Shown: positions 1 through 7,668, counted from the stretch's first letter. The stretch is DNA of 17,540 bases from Anaerolineae bacterium (GCA_027494015.1 JAOSJP010000017.1:1-17540); one strand, 5' to 3'. Program-made: numbers and translations. The notes: generated by a model not told the origin, from the letters alone.

Positions 1-68
1 GAAGTCCACGCCACGTGGCACGATGTGAGATAAGGACGCTGTATTTCGGTTCCGGGGCAAAGGTTCAC

Positions 69-150
69 CGTCGAGGCGCAGAGAGTGCGAGAGAACGAAT
101 CTGATGAGGAATCCGTAAGTTCTTCTCCGCGTTCTCTGCGTCTTTGCGGC
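69..150. repeat. Imperfect inverted repeat (dispersed intergenic element)
   Basis: The left arm around GGCGCAGAGAGTGCGAGAGA (76-95) is roughly complementary to the right arm around CGCGTTCTCTGCGTCTTTGC (128-147), with several mismatches and one gap. The arms enclose about 30 bases. CGTTCTCTGCGTCTTTGCGG-like strings are, from general knowledge, common dispersed non-coding repeats in Chloroflexota and cyanobacteria. No gene is supported in 1-299; reading frames across it are shadows. Confidence 0.4.
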
Positions 151-221
151 TCAGGCATCTCGCCTTCCCCGTGAGATACGCCCGAAGCGCCCGGCCAGTC
201 CGGGCGCTCGTCTTTCGGGTG

Positions 222-227
222 TATACT
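222..227 (+). promoter_or_regulatory. Possible -10 element of the esterase gene
   Basis: TATACT lies 72 bases upstream of the esterase ATG, in the context GGGTGTATACTGAG. The same GGTGTATACTG string occurs upstream of the kinase gene (4961-4970), which supports a promoter element. No convincing TTGACA-like -35 box sits 16-18 bases upstream, so this rests on the -10 match and its recurrence. Confidence 0.35.
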
Positions 228-299
228 GAGGGTGGCTTCCAAATGCGCCCTGATGCAGGCGCGGAAGGTTGCTCACGCGCGCGAAAGGAGACTTCAGAG

Positions 300-860
300 A
301 TGCCGCCACGAACGATGCTGCTCAACCTGTTCCTGGCTGCGCTGCTTTTGCCGGCGTCCTCTGCTGCCGCACAGGAAGCGCCGCCGTGCACCCCGGACGC
401 CGGCGTGGTGATCACCCGCTCCATTGACAGCGCGGCGCTCGGTCAGACCAAGCAGTACAACGTCTACCTGCCGCCGGATTGGTGCCACCTGGCCGATCTG
501 CCTTTGCTGGTGATGCTGCACGGCAGGAACGGCGATCACACCGACTGGGTCAGCAAGGGAGCGCTTGACCAGGCCGCCGACGCGCTGATCCTGGCCGGGG
601 AGATCAAGCCCCTGGTCATCCTCATGCCGGACGGGGATGACAGCTTCTACGTGGACGGGCCGGACGGTGACTACGAGACGTATATCGTGGACGAGCTACT
701 CAGCGCAGTGGACGCGGAGTTTCCCACTGCTGCGATACGCGATTCACGCTTCATTGGCGGGCTGAGCATGGGCGGTTACGGGGCGCTGTATCTGGGGCTG
801 CGCCACCCGGACCTGTTCAGCGCCATCGGCGCGCACAGCCCGGCCATCCTTAGCCCTTGA
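300..860 (+). CDS. Secreted esterase, PF00756 type, N-terminal part (frameshifted)
   Basis: Encodes the first 186 residues of an alpha/beta-hydrolase of the esterase D / Esterase PF00756 type. An N-terminal signal peptide is clear: MPPRTM, a hydrophobic stretch to about residue 21, then AAA before Q25. The oxyanion-side motif MLHG is at 72-75, and the nucleophile elbow GGLSMGG puts the catalytic Ser at 156. Cys30 and Cys62 could pair in the exported protein. The start at 300 is chosen over an in-frame ATG at 144 because it has AAAGGAG at 284-290 and begins the signal peptide directly. The frame stops at 858-860, but the missing Asp/His part follows at once in another frame (862-1149). Dropping one C from the CCC at 855-857 would restore a roughly 280-residue protein (AILSLENAPFF across the joint). 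Family call firm; substrate unknown. Confidence 0.8.
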   Translation: MPPRTMLLNLFLAALLLPASSAAAQEAPPCTPDAGVVITRSIDSAALGQTKQYNVYLPPDWCHLADLPLLVMLHGRNGDHTDWVSKGALDQAADALILAGEIKPLVILMPDGDDSFYVDGPDGDYETYIVDELLSAVDAEFPTAAIRDSRFIGGLSMGGYGALYLGLRHPDLFSAIGAHSPAILSP

Positions 861-861
861 G

Positions 862-1149
862 AATGCGCCGTTCTTCCTGTACGGCCCGGATAAGACACTG
901 TTCGCGGAGCGAGACATCATCAGCCTCATCAACCGCGATGGCTGGCCGCCGCATATGCGCCTGTGGGTGGACATCGGCGCGTCCGACAGCCTGATGCGCG
1001 GCGTGTACGACCTGTTCGGCTCGCTGTTCGGTCAGCCGCTTCCCGCCTTCGAGGGGCATGTCTGGCCGGGCGGGCACTACTGGGGCTATTGGAGCCTGCA
1101 CGCGCCGGACTACCTGCGCTTCTACATGGGGGCAAGCCCGCAGCCGTAG
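862..1149 (+). pseudogene. Esterase C-terminal fragment, out of frame with 300-860
   Basis: Reading frame 1 continues the esterase without a start of its own: it opens NAPFFLYGPDKTLFAERD and ends in QP before TAG. It holds the expected third-quarter acid region (WVDIGASD, encoded about 970-993) and the catalytic-His motif PGGHYWGYW (about 1069-1095), typical for the C-terminus of PF00756 esterases. An internal ATG at 955 exists but lacks a ribosome site. The two halves together have normal family length, so either a one-base sequencing error or a very recent inactivating indel explains the split. The 167-base spacer after it holds only a weak hairpin and the RAYT leader. Confidence 0.75.
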
Positions 1150-1163
1150 CGGGGCGTCTTCGG

Positions 1164-1189
1164 AGCGGCGCCTTCACGGGCGCGCCGCT
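1164..1189 (+). terminator. Possible hairpin terminator after the esterase
   Basis: AGCGGCGC (1164-1171) pairs perfectly with GCGCCGCT (1182-1189) over a 10-base loop, 15 bases after the esterase stop. There is no T-run behind it, so it is a weak terminator candidate at best. Confidence 0.25.
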
Positions 1190-1316
1190 TCCCCATCCTA
1201 GAAAATTCGTGCTACCATTAGTAATGTCCGGGCCAGAGGGTGCGGGCCGGGCGCTGCTCTGTTGTGCTCAGCCTGCGTCGCGCGTGCTTCTTATGGGTGA
1301 GCGAAGGGAATGCCTG

Positions 1317-1895
1317 ATGGCCTACGATCCTAACAGTCATCACCGCCGCTCGCTCCGCCTGCGCGGGCATGATTACGCAGAGGCAGGTGCCTACTTCATC
1401 ACGATTTGCGCAGAGCGGCGGGCTTGTCTACTGAGCACGATCGCCGGCGGCGAGGTGCAGTTGTCGGCAGCAGGAGAGATTGTCCAAGAAGAATGGCTGC
1501 GCACGGCAGATATTCGACCACGAGTGAGATTGGACGTGTTTGTCATCATGCCAAATCATCTACACGCGATTCTGGAGATCGCGGAAACTCGTGAGTTGCC
1601 CGTAGGGGCGTATTGCAATACGCCCCTACGCGAACCTCCTGGCGTCCGATCGCTTCCATTACGCTCACCGTCGCAAACACTTGGCGCCATCATCCGAGGC
1701 TTCAAGAGCGCCACGACGCGCCGTGTGAACGCACTGCGTCGAACACCGGGTGCGCGATTCTGGCAGCGCAATTACTACGAGCATATCATTCGCGACGAGG
1801 CCGACCTCGCGCGGCTGCGCGAGTATATCGCCTGCAATGCGGGGCGTTGGGCGGAGGACGAAGAGAACCCGGCCAATATCCGCGTTAACCCGTAG
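1317..1895 (+). CDS. REP-associated tyrosine transposase (RAYT, Y1/HUH family)
   Basis: A 192-residue single-strand DNA transposase/nuclease of the Y1_Tnp (PF01797) RAYT branch. Visible hallmarks are the N-terminal RRSLRLRGHDYAEAGAYFIT segment, the HUH motif in VIMPNHLHAIL (His-x-His), and the C-terminal FWQRNYYEHIIRDEADL block that carries the catalytic Tyr, followed by REYIACNAGRWAED. All are typical of RAYTs. Start 1317 is chosen because AAGGGA (1304-1309) precedes it at normal spacing; ATG 1293 and an upstream open frame lack support. The segment PVGAYCNTPLRE between the HUH and Tyr motifs is encoded by a perfect palindrome (1601-1630) and is probably an insertion tolerated in a loop. The TAG stop sits in a second copy of CCCGTAGGGGCG (1889-1900). 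Such proteins act on REP hairpins with a 5' GTAG; the palindromes here have that form. Confidence 0.88.
   Translation: MAYDPNSHHRRSLRLRGHDYAEAGAYFITICAERRACLLSTIAGGEVQLSAAGEIVQEEWLRTADIRPRVRLDVFVIMPNHLHAILEIAETRELPVGAYCNTPLREPPGVRSLPLRSPSQTLGAIIRGFKSATTRRVNALRRTPGARFWQRNYYEHIIRDEADLARLREYIACNAGRWAEDEENPANIRVNP
1601..1630. repeat. Perfect 30-bp REP-like palindrome inside the RAYT gene
   Basis: CGTAGGGGCGTATTG is followed directly by its exact reverse complement CAATACGCCCCTACG. The central 28 bases (GTAGGGG...CCCCTAC) recur unchanged at 13971-13998. The 12-mer CCCGTAGGGGCG recurs at 1889-1900 across the RAYT stop codon. The palindrome is a multiple of three bases and keeps the frame open. Confidence 0.9.
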
Positions 1896-1920
1896 GGGCG
1901 CTGCGCCGCCGCACCCCGCC

Positions 1921-1962
1921 CAACCAATCACCAACAACCAACCACCAACCACCAACAACCAA
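1921..1962. repeat. CCAATCACC/CCAACAACC-type low-complexity spacer
   Basis: A run of CCAAC/CACC words fills the gap just before the HerA-like gene. Its 18-mer CCAATCACCAACAACCAA (1924-1941) recurs on the opposite strand directly after the kinase gene (within 7636-7668). It is non-coding and ends next to the ribosome site GAGGTG (1965-1970) of the following gene. Confidence 0.6.
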
Positions 1963-1975
1963 ATGAGGTGCTCCC

Positions 1976-4627
1976 ATGCCTTTTGTCGAAGCTCCCACCA
2001 CCTTCTACCTGGGCCGGCGATTCGACCCGGCGGCGCACCAGCCGACCGACGAGATCGTCTACTACGACTCGCGCGACCTGACCACGCACGCCGTCGTGCT
2101 GGGCATGACCGGCAGCGGCAAGACCGGGCTGTGCGTCACCCTGCTCGAAGAAGCGGTGATGGACGACATCCCGGCCATCGTCATTGATCCCAAAGGCGAC
2201 ATCACCAACCTGCTGCTGAATTTCCCGGCGCTGCGCCCGGAGGACTTCGCGCCCTGGGTCAACCTCGACGATGCGCGCCGTGCCGGGCTGGAAGCGGACG
2301 AGCACGCGCAGAAGGTGGCGGCGCAGTGGCGCGAGGGCCTGGCAAGCTGGCACATCACGCCGGCGCGTCTGGAGCAGTACGCTCAAAAGGCGCGCTTCAG
2401 CATCTACACGCCCGGCTCCGACGCCGGGTTGCCGGTCAGCATCCTCGACGCGATGCAGGCCCCGCGCAAGGGATGGGGAGAGGGCGACGACGAGTTTTAC
2501 CGCGAGCAGATCAGCGGCATTGTCACGGCGTTGCTGGCGCTGATCGGGCGCAACGTCGAGCCGATCAAAGACCGCGAGCACGTGCTGATCGCCAACCTGT
2601 TCGAGCACGCCTGGCGGCGCGGTCAGGACATGTCGCTGGAAGAGGTGATCCTCCAGGTGCAGAAGCCGCCCTTCAACAAGCTGGGCGTCTTCGACGTGAA
2701 CACGTTCTTCCCTGAAAAAGACCGCTTCGCGCTGGCGATGGAGCTGAACAAGATCATCGCTGCGCCCAGCTTCCAAAGCTGGATGCAGGGCGAGCCGCTC
2801 GACGTTCAGAGCCTGCTCTACACGCCGGAGGGCAGGCCGCGCGTCAGCATCTTCTACATCGCCCATCTCAGCGACGCCGAGCGCATGTTCATCGTCACGC
2901 TGCTGCTGGAGAACGTGCTGGCCTGGATGCGCACCCTCAGTGGCACGACCAGCCTGCGCGCCCTGCTCTACTTCGACGAGCTATTCGGCTTCTTCCCGTC
3001 GCATCCCTACAACCCGCCGAGCAAGGAGCCGCTGATGCGCCTGCTGAAGCAGGGACGCGCCTTCGGGCTGGGGCTGGTGCTGGCCACGCAGAATCCCGCC
3101 GACATTGACTACAAGGGGCTGGCCAACGCCGGGACGTGGTTCGTCGGCAAGCTGCAAACCGAGAACGACAAGAACAAAGTGCTGGGCGGGATGCAGAGCC
3201 TGGTCACGGCGGAGGACGGGCTGAACCTCGGCGACGTGGATCGGCTGTTGGGGGGCCTGGCCCCGCGCGTCTTCGTCATGCACAACGTCCACGACCGGGG
3301 CGGCCCCGTCCCCATTCACACGCGCTGGGCGATGAGCTACCTGCGCGGCCCGCTGACTCGCCAGCAGATTCGGGCGCTGATGGTCGCCCAACGCGAGCGC
3401 CCGCTCTACCCGGCGCGCGCCGCAGAGCGCCCGCCGCTGCCCCCGGAGATGCCGCCGCGCCAGGCGACGCCGCGCCCGCGCACCCTGCCGGACTTCATGC
3501 CGCCAGCGCCGCCGCCGACTCTGCCCGACGAGTCCACGCAGCCGACGGCGGTCGGCACCACGCCGCCCCCGCGCGAGCCTGCGCCCGCCCGCCGCGAGAC
3601 CGGCATCCCGCTGCCGGAGGGGGTGAGCCTGACGCCGCCGGTCGTGTCGGCGAGCATCTCTCAGCACTTTCTGCCGGCGCTGATCGCGCTGGAGACCGCC
3701 CTTGAAGCGTGGGAGCGCGAGACAGGCCAGCGTGCCGACCGCCCCGGTGATGCGCGGCTAGCTTACGAGCCGGTGCTGCTGGCCCAGGCCGACGTGCGCT
3801 TCGCCGACCGCAAGAGCGCCATCTCCCAGATCGGCTACTACGCCTATCACGCGCGCGACGTGACCCTGGCCGGACTGCTGCGCTGGGAAGAGCATCGCGC
3901 GCCCTACACAGCCCCGCGCGACCTGGGAGGCGAGCCTTTCGGTGAGGCGGCCTACGGCGACCTGCCGCCGGGCCTGGTTGACGTGCGGCGCATGACGGCG
4001 CTGGCCCGCGAGCTAGAGGATTACCTCTACAAGACAGCGGCGCTGACCGTGCTCCATAACCCCGACCTTGACCTCTTCGGCGCGCCGGGGATGCCTCGCC
4101 GCGACTTCCTGGTGCAGGCGGGCGGGCTGGCCCGTCAGCGCCGCGACGCCGAGATTGATGCGGTCGCCCAGCGCTACGACAAAGTTTTCGACCGGCTGGA
4201 AGAGCAGTTGCGGCGCACAGCGCGCGATCTTGAATCCGAGCAGCAGGAACTGGACTCCCGTCGCAGCGAGGAGCTATGGACGACCGGCGAGGCGATGATG
4301 AGCCTGCTGCGCGGACGCACGTCCTACACGGTGTCGCGGATGAGCCGCACGCGACGCTACCGCCAGCAGTCACACGACGAGGTGTACGAGGCCGAGCAGC
4401 GCATCGGCGAGCTGGAGGCGCAGCTTGACCAGGCCCAGGCGACGATGGAGCGCGAGCTGCGGGCCATCCACGACAAGTGGGCGCGCAGCGCGGGCCAGGC
4501 CGAGGAGTATCGCATCAGCGCCTACAAGAAGGACATTCACCTCGGCGTGTTCGGCATCGGCTGGGTGCCGTACTGGTGGTTCACGGCGGGCGGCGAGCCG
4601 GTGCTGCTGCCGGCGTGGGGGGAGTAG
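1976..4627 (+). CDS. HerA/FtsK-superfamily ATPase with C-terminal coiled coil
   Basis: An 883-residue P-loop ATPase of the HerA/FtsK (DUF87/DUF853-like) type. Residues about 1-30 form a short N-terminal lead. Walker A GMTGSGKT is at 43-50, followed by PAIVIDPKGD (66-75). Walker B LLYFDEL is at 330-336, and LVLATQNPADIDYKGLANA (368-386) is the sensor/arginine-finger region typical of HerA-like proteins. A long proline-rich linker follows (about 475-555), then an alpha-helical C-terminal domain with a heptad-like coiled coil (about 745-840) and an aromatic tail ending GWVPYWWF. No signal peptide or membrane segment is seen. GAGGTG (1965-1970) supports the start. HerA normally pairs with NurA nuclease, and DUF87 ATPases with various partners; neither is nearby. 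A hexameric DNA-associated motor is the family expectation; the real role is unknown. Confidence 0.85.
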   Translation: MPFVEAPTTFYLGRRFDPAAHQPTDEIVYYDSRDLTTHAVVLGMTGSGKTGLCVTLLEEAVMDDIPAIVIDPKGDITNLLLNFPALRPEDFAPWVNLDDARRAGLEADEHAQKVAAQWREGLASWHITPARLEQYAQKARFSIYTPGSDAGLPVSILDAMQAPRKGWGEGDDEFYREQISGIVTALLALIGRNVEPIKDREHVLIANLFEHAWRRGQDMSLEEVILQVQKPPFNKLGVFDVNTFFPEKDRFALAMELNKIIAAPSFQSWMQGEPLDVQSLLYTPEGRPRVSIFYIAHLSDAERMFIVTLLLENVLAWMRTLSGTTSLRALLYFDELFGFFPSHPYNPPSKEPLMRLLKQGRAFGLGLVLATQNPADIDYKGLANAGTWFVGKLQTENDKNKVLGGMQSLVTAEDGLNLGDVDRLLGGLAPRVFVMHNVHDRGGPVPIHTRWAMSYLRGPLTRQQIRALMVAQRERPLYPARAAERPPLPPEMPPRQATPRPRTLPDFMPPAPPPTLPDESTQPTAVGTTPPPREPAPARRETGIPLPEGVSLTPPVVSASISQHFLPALIALETALEAWERETGQRADRPGDARLAYEPVLLAQADVRFADRKSAISQIGYYAYHARDVTLAGLLRWEEHRAPYTAPRDLGGEPFGEAAYGDLPPGLVDVRRMTALARELEDYLYKTAALTVLHNPDLDLFGAPGMPRRDFLVQAGGLARQRRDAEIDAVAQRYDKVFDRLEEQLRRTARDLESEQQELDSRRSEELWTTGEAMMSLLRGRTSYTVSRMSRTRRYRQQSHDEVYEAEQRIGELEAQLDQAQATMERELRAIHDKWARSAGQAEEYRISAYKKDIHLGVFGIGWVPYWWFTAGGEPVLLPAWGE

Positions 4628-4714
4628 CGATCAGCGGTCAGCGAGAACGATCTGCTGGTCAACAACTACTCACCATCGCCCGCCGGCCCCTGACAACCGA
4701 TCACCGTTCACCTG

Positions 4715-4917
4715 GGTGTGAGCAAAATCTGTCAGGTGGGCGCTGCTCTGCTGTGCCCCGGTTTACCTCATCCCCGCCCGGCGCTGGCGCGCTCAGACAC
4801 CAGACTTCCGAAGTCTTTGAGACTTCGGAAGTCTATTCCGAGGCCGAGCGCGGCGAGGCCGGGGATGAGGCCAATACCTCCGTGTCAGACAGGTCGCTGA
4901 CAACCTTTGCACGCACC
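4715..4917. repeat. Composite inverted-repeat element (locus B) with hairpin core
   Basis: About 203 bases. The left end (4715-4735, GGTGTGAGCAAAATCTGTCA start) and right end (4897-4917, TGACAACCTTTGCACGCACC end) are degenerate terminal inverted repeats; the right end is identical to that of locus A (14032-14052). Inside, CCTCATCCCC (4766-4775) and GGGGATGAGG (4861-4870) form perfect 10-bp arms. The core is AGACTTCCGAAGTCT (4802-4816), loop TTG, then its exact complement (4820-4834). Read on the minus strand, the frame around the core matches the tandem units at 7757-8575 except that the core hairpin differs. It occupies most of the 406-base gap between the ATPase and the kinase. Confidence 0.75.
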
Positions 4918-4963
4918 CGATCACCCGATCACTCCGCCATTTCTTCGCGCAGGGCGACTGGTG

Positions 4964-4969
4964 TATACT
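4964..4969 (+). promoter_or_regulatory. Possible -10 element of the kinase gene
   Basis: TATACT in GGTGTATACTGG, identical in its flank to the esterase candidate at 222-227, lies 64 bases before the kinase ATG and 46 bases after the end of the composite repeat. A TTCTTC at 4941-4946 has 17-base spacing but is a poor -35. This suggests the kinase is transcribed separately from the ATPase. Confidence 0.35.
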
Positions 4970-5033
4970 GGATTTGTGCGCCCTGATGCGGCTGCGCGCC
5001 TGGCGCGGCCCGCTGCGCGAGTGAGATTCCCTT

Positions 5034-7628
5034 ATGGCCGGCGATCCGCTGATCGGCAACAAACTGGGCGATTACCTCATCGAGAGTCTGCTCGGTCGGG
5101 GTGGCATGTCGCGCGTGTACCTCGGCTACGACGAGTACCTGGATCGCTACGCCGCCGTCAAGGTGATCAGCGCCGACCTGGACGAGGCCGACGAAGCCGA
5201 GTATGCGCGCCGCTTCCAGACAGAGGCGCGGGCTATCGCTCGCCTGCGTCACCCCAACATCGTCGGCATCTACCAGTTCGGGCGCTCGGCGGGCATCTAC
5301 TACATGGCCCAGGTGTTGCTCGAAGGCGCCGATCTGCGCGTGCTGCTCAAAGCCTACGCCGAGCGGGACCTGCGCATGCCCGCGCCGGAGATTGTGCGCG
5401 TGGTGCGCGACATCGCCAGCGCGCTCGACTACGCGCACGAGCAGGGCGTCATTCACCGCGACATCAAGCCGTCGAATATCATCCTGGAGCGCATGACGGA
5501 CCGCGCCATCCTCATGGATTTCGGCCTGGCGCTGAGCGTGCCGGAGGGCACGCTGGGCGACACATTCGGCAGCGCGCACTACATCGCGCCGGAGCAGGCG
5601 ATCTCCTCGGCGAAGGCCGTCCCGCAGAGCGACCTGTATGCGCTGGGCGTCGTCGTCTACGAGATGGCGACCGGCACCGTGCCCTTCGACGACCCTTCGG
5701 TGATGAGCGTGGCCCTCAAACACCTCAACGACCCGCCGCCGCCGCCCACCGTCCACAACCCCGACCTGCCGCCTTCGGTGGAGCAGGCCATCCTGCGCGC
5801 GCTTGAGAAAGACCCGGCGCGCCGCTTTCGCACCGGCGCGGCCTTCGCCGACGCGCTGGAGCGCGCTTATGAGGACGCGCCCGCCCATCTGCACGGCGGG
5901 TTGTCTATGGCCGAGCTAATGGCCTGGCAAAGAGCGTCACCGGAGGGGCTGCGCACGCCGCCACCCGAACCTGAGCCGCTCGAATTCCCAGAGCCGGAGC
6001 CGTTTGACCTGGAGGCGCTGGCTTCGCGCCCCACGCCGCCGCCGACGTCCTATATGCCTTACGCGCCGCCAGTGCCCGGCGTTGCCTCGCGCTTCGCCCA
6101 GCGCCGCCAGCAGAAAGAAGCCGAAGACGCTCTGCGCGCCATCGCCGAGGGCGACCTGACGCTCGACGAAGACGCGCTGGAAGACCTGCTGCACTCCTAC
6201 GACGAGCCGCGTGAGATCAGCCCAGGCGGCCCGCGCCCGGCGCCAGCCGTGCCGCCCCTGCTGGCAGAGCCGCCGCCTGCCGAGCCGGTCACGGGTGAGG
6301 CGGCGCGCCCCCGCCGTCGCCTCCGACCCCTGCTGGTGGCGCTGATTCTGCTGGCGATTGTCGCTGGCGCTATCTTGCTCGGCACGCGGGGCGGCGACCG
6401 CGACGGCGAGCCGGACGCTGGCGCGGGGGTTGCTGCGCTGAGCGCGAGCGATACGCCCGCGCCGACCACGCCTCCCCCTTCCGCCACCCGCGCGCCTTCG
6501 GCCACGCCGCAGCCCACCGATTCCCCCGTCGCGACGGCGACTCAGGCTGGCGCGGTTGCGGTCGCGCCAACGCTGGCTGAATCACCCACCGAGACCGAGT
6601 CGCCGACGGACACGCCGTCGCCGCCTGCCACCGTCACCGCAGCGCCCTCGGCGACGCCCACCGCTGCGCCGACCGAAGCGCCGTCTGCCACGCCGACCGC
6701 GTCGCCTGTGGAAGCGACTCCTGGACCGCCGCCGCCGCTGCGCCTGGTGTACGAGCGCGACGCGCTGCTGCTGGTCAATATGTCCGGCGGGGCGCTGGAT
6801 GTCAGCGGGCTGATCTTCGAGCAGATTCCCGCCGACGGCCCGGCGCGGCTGTTCCGTGCGTCCACCTGGGATCGCGAAGGCGTGGCCGACCCGCCTGCCT
6901 CCATGCGCGGCGGCGGCTGTTACCAGGTGGTGACGCGGACGGCCACGCAGACGCAGCCCGACCGCGCGCTGTGCCCGGAATTCCTCGGCTCTGTCCGGCT
7001 GGACGGCGAGCAGCGCTATTTCTGGGGCGCGACTTCGCCGGATGTGATCTTCACCGTGCGCCTGGCCGGGGCGGACGCGCCGCTGGCCGAGTGCGCCGTC
7101 GCTGCCGGGGAATGTGGGATCGCGCTGGCGGCGGTTCCACCCGCGCCCGCGGCTACGTCCACCGTCAGACCATCGCCCACGCCCGCGCCCTCGCCGACCG
7201 CCACGCCCACGCCGCTCCCGCCGGATGTCCGGCTGGTCTACGACGGCGATCAGGTGTGGGCGGTCAATGTGTCTGGCGAGGAGCAGGACATCAGCGGGCT
7301 GGTCTTCGAGCAGTTGCTGTCCGATGGGACGGTGCGGCGCTTTGAGGCGGAGCAGTGGAACCGCCCCGACGTGCTCGCCTCTCCCGCGCAAATGCCATCG
7401 GATGGGTGCTTCCAGCTGGTGACCGGCGAGGGCACGCGCGCCTCGCCGGAGTCGGTCGGCTGCGCGCGGCTGGTCGGATGGCTGCGCACCGGCGTCCCCA
7501 GCCGCTACTTCTGGCTGGCCGATGATCCCGGCGCGATCTTCACCGTGCGCCGCGCGGACGCGACCGCGCCGCTGACGACGTGCGTCGTTGCTGCCGGAGA
7601 ATGCGCGTTCAGCCTGGCGGGGGAGTGA
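5034..7628 (+). CDS. Transmembrane Ser/Thr protein kinase with duplicated outer domain
   Basis: An 864-residue eukaryotic-type (PknB-like) kinase. The catalytic domain is complete at about 13-280: glycine loop LLGRGGMSRV (19-28), ATP-binding Lys43 in AAVKV, Glu64, catalytic loop HRDIKPSN (141-148, Asp143), DFG 162-164 and APE 185-187. A Pro/Glu-rich juxtamembrane region (about 290-425) leads to one membrane span (about 432-450, LLVALILLAIVAGAILL), flanked inside by RRR residues. Outside, a Thr/Pro/Ser-rich stalk (about 460-565) carries two copies of a roughly 130-residue domain (about 568-698 and 730-864), each with four cysteines in matching positions and the words RLVY, SGL.FEQ, CYQV/CFQL, RYFW and C-VAAGEC. 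No PASTA repeats are seen. The ribosome site is weak (GTGAG). The likely role is signalling from an outer ligand to cytoplasmic targets; the ligand is unknown. Confidence 0.93.
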   Translation: MAGDPLIGNKLGDYLIESLLGRGGMSRVYLGYDEYLDRYAAVKVISADLDEADEAEYARRFQTEARAIARLRHPNIVGIYQFGRSAGIYYMAQVLLEGADLRVLLKAYAERDLRMPAPEIVRVVRDIASALDYAHEQGVIHRDIKPSNIILERMTDRAILMDFGLALSVPEGTLGDTFGSAHYIAPEQAISSAKAVPQSDLYALGVVVYEMATGTVPFDDPSVMSVALKHLNDPPPPPTVHNPDLPPSVEQAILRALEKDPARRFRTGAAFADALERAYEDAPAHLHGGLSMAELMAWQRASPEGLRTPPPEPEPLEFPEPEPFDLEALASRPTPPPTSYMPYAPPVPGVASRFAQRRQQKEAEDALRAIAEGDLTLDEDALEDLLHSYDEPREISPGGPRPAPAVPPLLAEPPPAEPVTGEAARPRRRLRPLLVALILLAIVAGAILLGTRGGDRDGEPDAGAGVAALSASDTPAPTTPPPSATRAPSATPQPTDSPVATATQAGAVAVAPTLAESPTETESPTDTPSPPATVTAAPSATPTAAPTEAPSATPTASPVEATPGPPPPLRLVYERDALLLVNMSGGALDVSGLIFEQIPADGPARLFRASTWDREGVADPPASMRGGGCYQVVTRTATQTQPDRALCPEFLGSVRLDGEQRYFWGATSPDVIFTVRLAGADAPLAECAVAAGECGIALAAVPPAPAATSTVRPSPTPAPSPTATPTPLPPDVRLVYDGDQVWAVNVSGEEQDISGLVFEQLLSDGTVRRFEAEQWNRPDVLASPAQMPSDGCFQLVTGEGTRASPESVGCARLVGWLRTGVPSRYFWLADDPGAIFTVRRADATAPLTTCVVAAGECAFSLAGE

Positions 7629-7635
7629 GTTCGCT

Positions 7636-7668
7636 GGTGATTGGTTGTTGGTGATTGGTGGTTGGTTG
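7636..7668. repeat. GGTGATTGG/GGTTGTTGG-type spacer, inverted copy of 1921-1962
   Basis: It starts seven bases after the kinase stop. Its complement contains CCAATCACCAACAACCAA, which is exactly 1924-1941. The two copies bracket the ATPase and kinase genes in opposite orientation. A shorter, similar GTTGTTGG...GGTTGTGG run lies in the degraded area near 10837-10859. Confidence 0.55.

Noticed and set aside
144..299. Esterase start at ATG 144
   Set aside because: It would bury the signal peptide behind 52 arginine-rich residues, and it lies upstream of the candidate promoter; ATG 300 has a good ribosome site.
845..865. Programmed ribosomal frameshift in the esterase
   Set aside because: No slippery heptamer, internal Shine-Dalgarno or downstream structure is apparent; a single-base C error suffices.
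963..1316. N-terminal extension of the RAYT frame to 963
   Set aside because: The extension is antisense-free shadow of the esterase in another frame and lacks a ribosome site; ATG 1317 has one and begins the conserved domain.
1928..2866. Minus-strand frame of 312 codons antisense to the ATPase
   Set aside because: A typical high-GC shadow frame; the plus-strand protein has Walker motifs and normal family features.
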